A stretch of 64,000 nucleotides of DNA, from contig NYYZ01000039.1 of the NCBI GenBank assembly GCA_002686945.1, positions 106,555-170,554 of the forward strand, given 5' to 3'. Numbering within the stretch: position 1 is the first letter of the stretch; every line of letters starts with the position of its first letter. Below, piece by piece: positions 54,428-63,845 of this stretch. Source of the DNA: Planctomycetota bacterium. Lineage in GTDB: Bacteria; Planctomycetota; UBA1135; GCA-002686595. The position numbers were made by a program, and so were the translations under genes. The notes below the pieces were generated by a model that saw only the letters and a program-made list of their open reading frames with translations, did no database searches and had not been told where the DNA came from.

Positions 54428-57400
54428 ATGAGAAAAGATGTCACTGCCCTCCTAGCCCTCGCGCTGATCTTGGTCGGTAGCGTTTGGCTTTGGACCTGGT
54501 CAACGGACCGGGGCCCCATCGATCAGGAAGGCTCACGAACGACTCCGGTGACTCCAAGGCACACGGGCACAGAACAGACAAGCTCAACAAAGCCCCAAGG
54601 CAAGGAGAACAGCACCCAGGGACCAACGACCAGTGCCCCGCGCACCGGTCTTGAGTCCGCCCCCAGCGCTCCCGGCCAACTCACACTCATGGCCCTCTGG
54701 GCATGCGCGGTGCCCCAACCCCACGCCACTTGCCTTGGCACTGCCTGGGAGCAGGTCGAAAACCAACAAGGGGCACCCCTTCAAGTCCTCACGGATCGCC
54801 CCACCCAAGCGCCGGGCCTCGCCTGCCAGACCATCAGGGGCCCCTTCCTGGTCCCAATCACCCCCGGCTTTGCCGCGACGCCCCAGTCCCTCGCGCCGGG
54901 AAGCACGAGCTTGGTCCCCAAGCCGAACGCAGCCGATCCACTGCGTGTGCAAGTCATCCCCGCCAAGGGCACGGCACTCGCAGCCTGTGACCTGGAAATG
55001 CGTTGCTTGAGCGACACCGACCAAGCTGGCCAACGGGTTGGTTTTGTCATGCGCCGTACTGTCAACGCCAATCAGCCTCTTGAGCTACCGGCCTTCCAAG
55101 GCATCGCCCAAATCATCGCCCGCTCGGGGGACTTGGCTGGCAGCTGGGCCGGGTCAGTGCGCCTGACCCACAACAAGGAAATAGAGATCCACCTGGGTCC
55201 CTCTTTTCACCTCGCCGGCTACATCAATCAAGTTCCGCAAGAGGAGGACCTGTCCAGCTATCGTGTCAGTGTGCGCCCCAAGGGCTCCCTGCCGAACGCA
55301 GCCATCGCCGAGTGCCATGTGGACAAGAACGGCTTTTGGGACCTGAAAGAAATCCACGCTGCCGCGGGAGCAGAGTTGTTGGTGGCAGTCAGCGGCGGGA
55401 TCATGCTGCCCCAAACCAAACAGATCATGGCGCCCCCCGGGGGCACATTGATGACAGTCAACTTCAATTGGAAAGCTGGCTTGCCCGGGAGCGTGATTGT
55501 GACAGACACGCAAGGCTCGCTCTTGGGCGGAGTAGAAGTACAGGGCTTTTGGTACGACAACGAAGAATCTGCCTACACCATGGTCAGCGCTCGCACCAGC
55601 TCCCAGGGCCTCGCGAAGTTCGCGGCTTTGGCGGTTGGCGAGATATCCTTTGCCCTGCGCGAACCGGGCTGGTCCGGCACCCAGTACGACTACATCCATC
55701 CCAAGCAGAACCGCGAACCCTATGTGCTGAAGGTCTCTCCTTCGACGATTCTGCAAGGAACAGTTCGCCGCAAAGGCCTACCAGTCCCCAATTTTCAACT
55801 GGCCTTCAATGACGAGCGAGGGCATGTAGCCTGGAAGTGGTTTCGGGACCGTACAGACGGGAGCTACCTCATCAACGATGCACCCTCGGGTCCAGTGAGC
55901 GTGATCGTCTACTCGCTTGACTGGGAAGAGACTGGAAACACCCACGACCTGAATATTCCGCCCGGCACGACCAAGACCTTGGACCTGGAACTGGAATCCA
56001 ACACCCTGGCCCGGGGTCAAGTGGTCAGCGCCAGCACGGGCCAGCCCATCGAAGGTGCCTGGCTGACCAGCAAGGAACCCCTGGGCACGACCCTGATCGA
56101 TGTGGAGCGCGAGTACACCATCAGTGATGCAGAGGGACGGTTTGAGGGTCTGGCCCTCGCGCCCTCTTCGTCCTGGGTTTATGTGGCAGCCCACGGCTAC
56201 CAACCAACGACCTTGGCAGCGGGGGGCGACAAGCTCGATCCCGATCTGGGCAGGATCGTGCTCAACGCGGCGGGGACCTTGACCCTGCGATTGGAACCAC
56301 CTCCGGGGAACGAGATCTGGACTCTGGTGGAAAGGGGTCGACCCCAATTCAGCCCCGACGGAGTGTTGGTCTTGCAGGACCGTGGCGCCGGATCTCAACG
56401 CTTGACCTTTGAACCACCCTGGGGGGCTTTTGTCGAATTCTATGTCACGCCTCGAGGCTCGCCACCCTGGGAAGTGGTGCTGCAGAGGCCCGTAGGACGC
56501 AAGATCATCTTTGTCTTGGAAGCGGAGGACGGGGGACCCTATGTACCCGGCAGCGCGCAGGGCCTGAGGTTGAGTTGGTCGGAGTCCGCCGGCGAAGCAG
56601 CGACTCTTCTGACCACCTATCTCAACCAAGAAACAGGCGAAGCAACCATTGAAGGAATCCCTCAGACCTGGATCTCGGCGGCGGTGATCTTGAACTCCAG
56701 AGACGCCTGTCATCTAGAACTGGACGCCAGAGCAGCTGGAGATCTGCGCCTCAAGGTCAGGCTCAAACCGGACTCCGGCCATGTGCGCTTCATCGACAGT
56801 AACTCACGTCCCATGTCCAACCTCGCCGCCTACTTCCAGATGACCCCCGGCGTACGCGCTCGCTTCGAGGCCACAAGCCGCAGTGGCATTGTCAACCTGG
56901 CGGGAGCCAGCGGCAAGGTGCGTTACCTGCTCAGCGGAAAGACCCAAGAGACTGTTTTCACAGGCACCATCCAGGTCACCAAAGGGAACACCGAAACCCT
57001 GACCGAGACAATCGATTCCAGCCACAACATGGGCATACACTTCACGGAACGAGGGAAGCCCGCCAGCTACCTGACCGCCATGATCACCCCTGTGGGCTGG
57101 GCGGGTTCCTACCAGGTCAAGATCACCAGCGATCACGGGGGCAACACCCCCGCTCACGCTTGTTCCCCAGGAGAATACAGGGTCACCCCGATCGACGGTG
57201 CCTACTGGCATGAGCCCTTGACCTTCCACTCCTCTGCTTCGGGGCCAGCAGTTCTCGAAGTGCGCCAGGTAGGAGACCTGGGAGTCCACGCTCTGTTCGG
57301 CGAAGATCCGCTGGTCGGCATAACCATCAGCTTGCACAACCAAGAACGTGGCACAGACGTTAGCACCTGGGTCACCGCCGGCCGCGTGGACCCCTTTGAG

Positions 57401-57547
57401 GTCACGGATCAAGACGGGCGCACATTGATCCGCGGCATCCCCAGCGGCCTCTACACAGTCCAGGCCCAGCTTCCGAGCGGCCTTGCGAGTGTGCAGGTCC
57501 AGGTGATCGGCGGAAGCGAAACCTGGGTCAGTCTGGGGAGCGAATAG
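54428..57547 (+). CDS. 1039-aa membrane-anchored protein with Cna-B / carboxypeptidase-regulatory-like repeats
   Basis: An N-terminal helix (TALLALALILVGSVWLWTW) anchors the protein, followed by a Thr/Ser/Pro-rich spacer (residues 30-85). The rest is a chain of beta-sandwich modules of the Cna-B/CarboxypepD-regulatory type, recognisable by phrases such as ILQGTVRRKGLPVPNFQLAF, LARGQVVSASTGQPIEGAWL and RTLIRGIPSGLYTVQAQLPS. No catalytic motif. It lies directly behind the regulator operon and is the most likely structural output of it. Confidence 0.75.
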   Translation: MRKDVTALLALALILVGSVWLWTWSTDRGPIDQEGSRTTPVTPRHTGTEQTSSTKPQGKENSTQGPTTSAPRTGLESAPSAPGQLTLMALWACAVPQPHATCLGTAWEQVENQQGAPLQVLTDRPTQAPGLACQTIRGPFLVPITPGFAATPQSLAPGSTSLVPKPNAADPLRVQVIPAKGTALAACDLEMRCLSDTDQAGQRVGFVMRRTVNANQPLELPAFQGIAQIIARSGDLAGSWAGSVRLTHNKEIEIHLGPSFHLAGYINQVPQEEDLSSYRVSVRPKGSLPNAAIAECHVDKNGFWDLKEIHAAAGAELLVAVSGGIMLPQTKQIMAPPGGTLMTVNFNWKAGLPGSVIVTDTQGSLLGGVEVQGFWYDNEESAYTMVSARTSSQGLAKFAALAVGEISFALREPGWSGTQYDYIHPKQNREPYVLKVSPSTILQGTVRRKGLPVPNFQLAFNDERGHVAWKWFRDRTDGSYLINDAPSGPVSVIVYSLDWEETGNTHDLNIPPGTTKTLDLELESNTLARGQVVSASTGQPIEGAWLTSKEPLGTTLIDVEREYTISDAEGRFEGLALAPSSSWVYVAAHGYQPTTLAAGGDKLDPDLGRIVLNAAGTLTLRLEPPPGNEIWTLVERGRPQFSPDGVLVLQDRGAGSQRLTFEPPWGAFVEFYVTPRGSPPWEVVLQRPVGRKIIFVLEAEDGGPYVPGSAQGLRLSWSESAGEAATLLTTYLNQETGEATIEGIPQTWISAAVILNSRDACHLELDARAAGDLRLKVRLKPDSGHVRFIDSNSRPMSNLAAYFQMTPGVRARFEATSRSGIVNLAGASGKVRYLLSGKTQETVFTGTIQVTKGNTETLTETIDSSHNMGIHFTERGKPASYLTAMITPVGWAGSYQVKITSDHGGNTPAHACSPGEYRVTPIDGAYWHEPLTFHSSASGPAVLEVRQVGDLGVHALFGEDPLVGITISLHNQERGTDVSTWVTAGRVDPFEVTDQDGRTLIRGIPSGLYTVQAQLPSGLASVQVQVIGGSETWVSLGSE

Positions 57548-57633
57548 GCTTCTGCCTGGCACCGCCAGTGGAACCGCTCAAGAACTCTGAACTGCACTGC
57601 CTCCATCCACAAGAACGGGCGTAGAATCAGATC

Positions 57634-58290
57634 ATGTCCTTCCCTGAAATACGCGCATATCGTCTCCTCACGGAGCGCCTTGAGCTGACTTGTTATCAAC
57701 CTGAACATGCAGAAGAACTACAAGCACTTGCAGCAGACAACAAGGCGCATATTTCGCGATTCCTCAGTTGGGGATTGGACGAGCCACAGACACTCGATCA
57801 GAAACTGGAGTGGATTCGTCAGCAGCGCATCAAATTTGATCGCGGAGAAGACTTTGCCTATCGAGTCCAGAACCGCACAGACTCGCGGATGATCGGAGGA
57901 GCTGGATTACGACCCAAGGAGTCCAATCGACAAATGGAGATCGGCTACTGGGTAGCAGAGAGTGAATGCGGCCGCGGAATAGCAACTGAACTCACGGCTG
58001 CCCTCACTCGTTTCTCTCTGGAAACACAACAAGCTTCCCGTATCCTGATTCAGTGTCAGGTCGAGAACGAAGCCTCCAATAGAATTCCTGCAAAGCTCGG
58101 ATTCTGCAAGGAGGGAATCGCCCGCAGAATCAGAAGCTGGCCAGGTGAAGGGAATCGAGACCTGGTTGTCTGGACACTCCTACCTGAGGAACTAACGGGA
58201 AGCCCCTCGTCCGCCAGCATCTACGAAGCTTTTGATGAACTCGGACAACCGCTCAACAAGGACACGGCAACAAGACCCGGAGTGCTCTGA
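57634..58290 (+). CDS. GNAT acetyltransferase (RimJ/RimL type)
   Basis: 218 aa. YRLLTERLELTCYQPEHAEE is the RimJ/L-type start. MEIGYWVAESECGRGIATEL holds the acetyl-CoA-binding Q/R-x-x-G-x-G/A loop in the form CGRGIA, and NRIPAKLGFCKEGIARR the C-terminal block. It would acetylate a ribosomal protein N-terminus, an amine or a drug. No operon partner. Confidence 0.88.
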   Translation: MSFPEIRAYRLLTERLELTCYQPEHAEELQALAADNKAHISRFLSWGLDEPQTLDQKLEWIRQQRIKFDRGEDFAYRVQNRTDSRMIGGAGLRPKESNRQMEIGYWVAESECGRGIATELTAALTRFSLETQQASRILIQCQVENEASNRIPAKLGFCKEGIARRIRSWPGEGNRDLVVWTLLPEELTGSPSSASIYEAFDELGQPLNKDTATRPGVL

Positions 58291-58334
58291 ACCCCTTAGT
58301 TCAATTGCCACGAAAGACGGTCCTCACTCCATAG

Positions 58335-58353
58335 CTCTGCGCTTCGTGCAGAG
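58335..58353 (+). terminator. Small hairpin after the GNAT gene
   Basis: CTCTGCGC and GTGCAGAG pair (one G-T wobble) around a TTC loop, 45 bp after the acetyltransferase stop. No T-run, so low confidence as a terminator. Confidence 0.35.
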
Positions 58354-58487
58354 ATCCAGCGCTTCTTACGCAGCAACGCATGCAGCAACGGATACTGATC
58401 CTGATTCAGAGTAACCGTACGCTGCTCGAACATCCCGTTTCCACACTCCGCCCAACGCACCGAACTGGTGGGGCCGACAAAAGGGCC

Positions 58488-59246
58488 TCAGCCAAACCCT
58501 GATCTGGCACGAAGCACCGACCGGTACATTCCGCTTTGAAAGCAGGCCTCCGATAAGCGTGCCTTCTCAATGACAAAGGCATGCTCTACTTCTCTCTTGA
58601 CGACCTCCAGGGTCGCCAGGTCTAGCGAGAGGAGTTGTCGCTCAAAGTCTGATTGATCATCTCCAGCCTCAACGGGCAGAGGCCCCAAGAATGGCGTCTG
58701 ATTGAGGTCACGAAGGTGGGCCGCTAGCCAAGCGCTTTCAGATGACAAGGCAGGAAGATCAGCCAACATCCGCCGCACCTGTGGGGCAATGTTGAACAAC
58801 GTCAGATCTTGGTCCTTGTGGGCATTCCCAAACTGCAAGAGCCTCCGCAAGCGAACTTGGTTGACTACAAGGTAGGAACGGGAACAGGCTCCATACCAGA
58901 CCATGTACTGCTCCTCAGTCGCATCGGCGTCCAGCAAGGGATTCACCGGCAGGGGCAAATCAATCAGGGGCAGAACCGGGTCCGGAAGTTCTTTCGGCGA
59001 GAGCAGTGTCTCCGGAGGAGCAACTACTGGTTCCAGGGGCGAAGGCCTAGGCTGCTGGACACTCTTCCGAACGACCTCTATGGGCTGCAATCCGACAAAG
59101 AGCTGTCCTTGGCCAGCGGTCTCTTGGCCAACATTCATTGTGGGACTCCTCATTGCCGAGACGGCCCTTGTTTCCGGAAGCAAGCTCAGCACGCCATACC
59201 CCACGGGACAAAGAACCAGGAGCAAGGTCGGGTTGAGCATTCTCAT
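58488..59246 (-). CDS. Unrecognised exported or membrane-anchored protein with Pro-rich linker
   Basis: 252 aa. The N-terminal hydrophobic stretch (MRMLNPTLLLVLCPVGYGVL) is a signal or anchor. Residues about 60-105 are a Pro/Leu-rich linker (PLIDLPLPVNPLL). The C-terminal ~145 residues are helical (QVRLRRLLQFGNAHKD, LEVVKREVEHAFVIEKARL). No family is recognised. The last residues of the frame are intact, so this is not a fragment. Confidence 0.55.
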   Translation of the reverse strand: MRMLNPTLLLVLCPVGYGVLSLLPETRAVSAMRSPTMNVGQETAGQGQLFVGLQPIEVVRKSVQQPRPSPLEPVVAPPETLLSPKELPDPVLPLIDLPLPVNPLLDADATEEQYMVWYGACSRSYLVVNQVRLRRLLQFGNAHKDQDLTLFNIAPQVRRMLADLPALSSESAWLAAHLRDLNQTPFLGPLPVEAGDDQSDFERQLLSLDLATLEVVKREVEHAFVIEKARLSEACFQSGMYRSVLRARSGFG

Positions 59247-59396
59247 GAGTGAATCTGAACAGGCGCCAGTATGGGTATTCGGTCTTGATTGTCTGGAGTC
59301 AAACCAAACCGGAACACACCTCTACGGACCAATCGGGAAGATGTGAGAAAAAAAGGGAAAGCCCTCCCCACAACAGAGCCGAGAGCTGACCCAGGG

Positions 59397-60395
59397 TCAA
59401 TCAGCAGCAGCCAGGGACGCCAACCATGCCTGACCAAATCGCTCGACAATATCCCCCGCAGGCAGAATCTCCTGCACCCCAGCAACGCTCTTGCCTGCCT
59501 GATAAGAATCTCGATAGGTCAGGCCTTGGATGCTTGAGCGCTTCAGCTGCCGTAGAGATCGCAGGGTGTAATAGGTCCTTACCCAGTGCTTGGTCTTACG
59601 GCCCCGCAACAGCCAACGGGCGATTGGACCGGCCCGATAGCCCACCTTGTCCAAGGCCGGGTTGCGCAGAATCGAGACATCGATACCTGAGAGCTTGTCG
59701 GTCAGGACCACGTCCTCCTCGCCTGCTGCAACAATCGCCTCACGGTAGGACTCATGCACGGCACACTCTGGCGTGGCGATGAAACGCGTACCCAACTGAC
59801 ACCCGTCAAAGCCCATTCCAAGGGCCTGCACAAACCCCGCTTCATCGCCGATTCCGCCAGCACAGATCACTGGCTTGTTCAACGGACCAATATCCGCCAG
59901 CACGGCTGCAGGGTCCAGTTTGCCTGCGTGTCCGCCAGCCCGATTATTGACTGCTATGAACCCATCAACCCCGGCCTCAAGCGCTTTCTCCGCCCAACGG
60001 CGCTCGGTCACATCGTGATAGACCTTTCCCCCAACCGAATGCACCAGATCGCAAACCCACTCAGGATTGCCCAAAGCAGTGATGAAGAAACGTACATCCC
60101 GGTCCAATGCCTCGGTGACCCAAGAGCGCATGCGCTTCTCATAGGCCTTGACGCTCTTCTCAACGATTGCATTGAAACCGACGGGCTTATCGGTCAACTC
60201 ACGCACCCGATCAAGCCCAGCACTGAAAGAGCCGTTATGCACATAGGCAAAAGACAGGGGCTGAATGACACCCAAGGCCCCAGCCCGGCTGACCGCAGCC
60301 ACCAGCTCTGGGTTCGAACATGGATACATTGCGCCACAGATCAGGGGATAGCGTACCCCCGCATCCCGGGTCAACGCCGTTGAAGGCTCACTCAC
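59397..60395 (-). CDS. Nitronate monooxygenase / NPD-like flavoprotein
   Basis: 332 aa FMN TIM barrel. PLICGAMYPCSNPELVAAVS starts the family fold. AVNNRAGGHAG carries the region of the catalytic His, and PVICAGGIGDEAGFVQALGM with GCQLGTRFIATPE forms the phosphate site. It may oxidise alkyl nitronates or act as an enoyl reductase-like enzyme. Its ATG overlaps the stop of the hotdog gene (ATGA). Confidence 0.88.
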   Translation of the reverse strand: MSEPSTALTRDAGVRYPLICGAMYPCSNPELVAAVSRAGALGVIQPLSFAYVHNGSFSAGLDRVRELTDKPVGFNAIVEKSVKAYEKRMRSWVTEALDRDVRFFITALGNPEWVCDLVHSVGGKVYHDVTERRWAEKALEAGVDGFIAVNNRAGGHAGKLDPAAVLADIGPLNKPVICAGGIGDEAGFVQALGMGFDGCQLGTRFIATPECAVHESYREAIVAAGEEDVVLTDKLSGIDVSILRNPALDKVGYRAGPIARWLLRGRKTKHWVRTYYTLRSLRQLKRSSIQGLTYRDSYQAGKSVAGVQEILPAGDIVERFGQAWLASLAAAD

Positions 60396-60871
60396 GCTTG
60401 GACCTCAGGCTTGGGCCCCAACTGCCAGAGGATGCGTCCCACAGCGACTCGATCCCCACCAGCATCAAAAATCTCGGCCTCCACAGTGTGCTGCATGTCG
60501 CGATTGATCAATCCGGGAGCACGAGCTGTGCTGCGTGCGGTCAACATGCCACGAGCCTTCTTCTCGTATTCCATTTCAATATGTGTCACGATCCCCCTGG
60601 CAGTGGGCGGCAGTCCCGATAGCATCGCGAGACCGCTGGCAAGCTCCGCCAAATTGACCAAGGCTATCGCGTGAATAGAGTTCAGGTGATTGTGCACCCG
60701 ACGCCGATCTGGCAGCACGAGTTCACAGGTTCCCGGTGCAAGCTGCGTGACCCTTGCGCCAATCGAACCGGAATAGGGCACGCCCCAACCCAGCATCATG
60801 GAAAACAGCCGACGCCCCAACGCTGACCCCCCCAGACGACTCCAAACGGCCATGACTCGAGTCGGGTCCAT
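60392..60871 (-). CDS. DUF4442-type hotdog-fold protein (possible acyl-CoA thioesterase)
   Basis: 159 aa. VHNHLNSIHAIALVNLAELA is the hotdog helix with the DUF4442 'N-x-x-x-S-I-H' look; IVTHIEMEYEKKARGMLTAR forms the following strands. Hotdog proteins usually hydrolyse or bind acyl-CoA. Co-transcription with the nitronate-monooxygenase-like gene suggests acyl-chain chemistry, but no substrate is known. Confidence 0.75.
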   Translation of the reverse strand: MDPTRVMAVWSRLGGSALGRRLFSMMLGWGVPYSGSIGARVTQLAPGTCELVLPDRRRVHNHLNSIHAIALVNLAELASGLAMLSGLPPTARGIVTHIEMEYEKKARGMLTARSTARAPGLINRDMQHTVEAEIFDAGGDRVAVGRILWQLGPKPEVQA

Positions 60872-60903
60872 GGGTTCAGCCTAGCGAACAACGCCAGGGG
60901 ACG

Positions 60904-61266
60904 CTACTCAGCAAATGACCCCACGAAGGGATAGCGACAGAACTCTCCACTCATCGCTTTGACCAGTCCATAGATCGGCAGACCGAGAGCGAGCAGGCCC
61001 AATATGATGCCACAGCCGATAGCGACTGGGATCAGGACGATAGTGAAGGAACTTATGACCAGCAGCAGCCCCATGATGAAAACAAAGACGTTGAGGGCCA
61101 GCGCCTGTTTTGCGGCACGCTCGGCCTGAGAACCATCATCTGCAGCGATCATCATCAGGATCGGCGCCACCACGCCTCCGAAGGGAACCACATAGCCGCC
61201 CAGACCAGAGATATGGGCCAGGGCAACGGTGCCACGATCTGATGCGTCGATTCTCTCCATGGTCAT
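60904..61266 (-). CDS. DUF4870 small membrane protein
   Basis: 120 aa from MTMERIDAS (61266); the track ORF is over-extended. Membrane helices include ISGLGGYVVPFGGVVAPILM and VFVFIMGLLLVISSFTIVLI, with AERAAKQALALNVFVF between them, the DUF4870 pattern of a small multipass protein with conserved 'QALNFQ'-like helix. Function unknown. Confidence 0.8.
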   Translation of the reverse strand: MTMERIDASDRGTVALAHISGLGGYVVPFGGVVAPILMMIAADDGSQAERAAKQALALNVFVFIMGLLLVISSFTIVLIPVAIGCGIILGLLALGLPIYGLVKAMSGEFCRYPFVGSFAE

Positions 61267-61369
61267 TCTATTGGCTGGCTTTGGGTATGTGGGATTCTGG
61301 AGTGTTCGCAGGTGCGCTGAACGCACCCGCTGGAGCCTTATTGGGAGAGCCAACCTGTCACTTGCAGCC

Positions 61370-62473
61370 TCATCGTGATTTGTCTGGGCGCAGCAATGGC
61401 TCCAGCGCAGTTCCCAAGACTTCCGCCTGATGAGCGAAGCCCAGGTCAGAGGGGTGGGAACCGTCCACCGTGTCCCCATTCACCAACAAGTTCGTACCCT
61501 CCACCAGGGTCAGGCCTTTGACACCCTGCCCGCGCAAACGCTTCAGCCCCTCGCGCAGTGCCTTGCGGCTGGCTTCATGATGCCGCCGACGTTCGGAACG
61601 CAGAAAGGCATTGCCGAAGGTCCGATCTTCCACCAACACAATCGGTGTCAAGGGGTGCGCCTTACGCAGTTGGTGCACCAGGACCTCAAGCCGCTCAGTG
61701 ACCATTTCCCCGTTCATATTGGGCAGACAGTCAACCACAAAAACCGCTGGATCGAGTTCGCACAGAAACTGGCCTACGCTCGCTTCCATGCGTCCATTCC
61801 CTGACAGTCCCAAGTTGATCACCGGACGATCAAAGCGACGCCCAAGCAGAGCGGTGTGACAAGCGCCTGGTCGCGAGGCGCAAGCTCCATGGGTGATCGA
61901 AGTCCCGTAGAAGAGAATGGGCTTGCGCTGACCCTCAGGCCTCTCGGGTCCAGGTGTCAATTTTCTGCCACTCGGAACACCTATCTCACAATGACTGACC
62001 CCGTTGTACAGGGGCAGATACAACATGTACTCGCGCAAACCGGGATCAATGTCCGTTATCAACATCGCTTCCATCTCCTGCTTGTCCGGACGCGGGCAAG
62101 CGAGCCAAAGCCAGCGGCCCCCGCTGTCACGCACGAACAGATCGACTCCACTGACTCCAGTGGCAGGCATATGAGGCATGGCAAGTTCCGAAGAACGCAA
62201 CCCCCAACGACAGTGGATCTCTGTGGCATCAGTTGTAAAGCGAGCACAGATGCCTGCCGAATCCTGGGACAGTTCCCAGACCACTCCGCGCACAACACCC
62301 TTGGCCCTGGCTGGCAGACGGTCAAAGGGTGACTCCACATCACTCCATCCCTGGCCCTCCACCGTCAGATCATGCAGAGCAACCCATTGAATGCCATCGT
62401 CATCGTCTTGGGAAGACAGCGGAGACACGACCATGAGCAGCCACAAGAGGCGCAGCAGAAGTTGGTAGTTCAT
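61370..62473 (-). CDS. Secreted SGNH/GDSL hydrolase with N-terminal beta domain
   Basis: 367 aa with a signal peptide (MNYQLLLRLLWLLMVVSPLS). An N-terminal beta-sandwich (about 30-180) precedes the SGNH domain: ILFYGTSITHG (nucleophile Ser), NLGLSGNGRMEASVG (Gly/Asn block) and VDGSHPSDLGFAHQ (Asp/His). This two-domain form is common in planctomycete carbohydrate esterase-like proteins, suggesting deacylation of polysaccharide. Confidence 0.85.
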   Translation of the reverse strand: MNYQLLLRLLWLLMVVSPLSSQDDDDGIQWVALHDLTVEGQGWSDVESPFDRLPARAKGVVRGVVWELSQDSAGICARFTTDATEIHCRWGLRSSELAMPHMPATGVSGVDLFVRDSGGRWLWLACPRPDKQEMEAMLITDIDPGLREYMLYLPLYNGVSHCEIGVPSGRKLTPGPERPEGQRKPILFYGTSITHGACASRPGACHTALLGRRFDRPVINLGLSGNGRMEASVGQFLCELDPAVFVVDCLPNMNGEMVTERLEVLVHQLRKAHPLTPIVLVEDRTFGNAFLRSERRRHHEASRKALREGLKRLRGQGVKGLTLVEGTNLLVNGDTVDGSHPSDLGFAHQAEVLGTALEPLLRPDKSR

Positions 62474-62600
62474 TGACCCAGGATGCCTTGTTGTGGAACC
62501 CGGGGTGGGACTATTCTTCCTGCGCCATTCTCCATGTGAGGGATTCGCCTAGCGGGGACCCCGGAAGAACCGCCCACGGCCCTTCAATAAGAGCCAGCCG

Positions 62601-63647
62601 TTACTGCTGGGCGCCCGCTTGGATCCAGTCGAAGACCAGGGCCAAGTCGCCTGAATAGGAAGCACCGAACGGCATCGATTGTCCACAGGTTTGAGTACCT
62701 GCTAGCTTCTGATACAGCAAGCTGTTCGTCGCATCTCCCGCGATCACACGAGTGTTGCCACTTCCGCAGTCGGCAGCTGCACCAACCAGATTGGCGTAGG
62801 CGACGGCTTCGGTTGACATGTCTAGGTCTCCAAACCCACCGACTCCGTGACAATCAACGCAAGACAAACCAACTGCAGGGTCAACCACGATGAAATCCGC
62901 CCACACCGAACCAAAGGTCGGGGGAGCCGCGGTCACCTCAATAACCATCAGATCGGCAGCCGAGCCAGCGGAGCCGGTTGTCATCAACTCGACAAGATAA
63001 GTACCCGCCGCCGCAAAGGTATGGCTCGGATTACTTGCAGTACTTGTCCCGCTGTCGCCAAAGTCCCAGGCAAACGAACTAGCCCCAACGGCCGCATTGG
63101 TGAACTGCACCGAAAGTGGCGCAGGACCACTGCTCACATCTGCACTAAAGTCGGCAGTGATACCAACATCACGGAAACCGATCGCGATCGCATCTGTGAA
63201 GTTGGAAACCTGACTTGGATTCAGGTCCCGGTACCAGGCCTGAAAGTGCCAGGTCTCACCACCGGCAATCGCAGCCACGGGATTGACCGGAAGGGCAAGC
63301 GTGTCAACGGTGGCCGAAATCGTACCCATGCCGCCGCTGTTCATGACCTGACCGTTGAAACGGCCCAAGCCGCCTCCGATGCAGATGGTCCCCTGAGAGC
63401 CTCCGGGGTTGGCCACGAGCCCTGTTGATGGACCTACGAGGAAGAACCCAAACTGATTGCTAGGCAGGCCATTCGCAACCAGAGTCAGGGCGTTCCCGCC
63501 CACGATGTCACTTCCGAGAGCAGAAATCACCGCGGGGCTTCCCGTGGAATTCGCTGCTGCTGGACAGTAATACTTCTCACCTATGCTTTGGGCCGATACA
63601 GAAGCTGAAAGAAGTGAAATCAGAAGAGTGCTCTGGAGAATGCGCAT
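62601..63647 (-). CDS. Surface protein: WYRD-type domain + PKD + single c-type haem domain
   Basis: 348 aa from MRILQSTLLISLL (signal peptide, AQS cleavage). Residues about 22-165 match the recurring domain (KYYCPAANSTGSP ... WHFQAWYRDLNPSQVSNFTD), here at the N-terminal side. A PKD domain follows (about 175-250; FSADVSSGPAPLSVQFTN, FAWDFGDSG). The C-terminal ~95 residues carry one haem site, LSCVDCHGVGGFGD, with distal Met in SMPFGASYSG. The layout resembles anchored electron-transfer proteins. Confidence 0.82.
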   Translation of the reverse strand: MRILQSTLLISLLSASVSAQSIGEKYYCPAAANSTGSPAVISALGSDIVGGNALTLVANGLPSNQFGFFLVGPSTGLVANPGGSQGTICIGGGLGRFNGQVMNSGGMGTISATVDTLALPVNPVAAIAGGETWHFQAWYRDLNPSQVSNFTDAIAIGFRDVGITADFSADVSSGPAPLSVQFTNAAVGASSFAWDFGDSGTSTASNPSHTFAAAGTYLVELMTTGSAGSAADLMVIEVTAAPPTFGSVWADFIVVDPAVGLSCVDCHGVGGFGDLDMSTEAVAYANLVGAAADCGSGNTRVIAGDATNSLLYQKLAGTQTCGQSMPFGASYSGDLALVFDWIQAGAQQ

Positions 63648-63787
63648 GAGGCTGTCTGGGATGAAGTAGGTCCTTAGTGTCTGACATGTTGGCAATCTTG
63701 CCTAGCCCCCAAAATGCCACACACCCATTTGAGGAGCCAGCCAGTCGAGGAAGGCTCAAATTGGGGCCCAGCAGAAGGCCAAAATTA

Positions 63788-63824
63788 CCGCAGCCCCAGC
63801 TGTTAGAGACAGCTGAGACTGCGG
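63788..63824 (-). terminator. Two-tier terminator hairpin
   Basis: CCGCAG / CTGCGG enclose AGCTGT-TAGAG-ACAGCT. It sits 21 bp beyond the stop of the minus-strand gene cut by the window edge; reading on the minus strand, the 3' side continues TAATTTTGGCC, giving a T-rich tail. Confidence 0.7.
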
Positions 63825-63845
63825 AGGGTCTGAGAAAAGAAGGGT

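Noticed and set aside
55778-56713. 311-aa minus-strand ORF
   Set aside because: Shadow of the 1039-aa Cna-B-like gene; a GC-rich antisense frame without domains.
58367-58389. Repeated GCAGCAACG(C/G) motif
   Set aside because: Two short imperfect copies only; too small to call a functional repeat.
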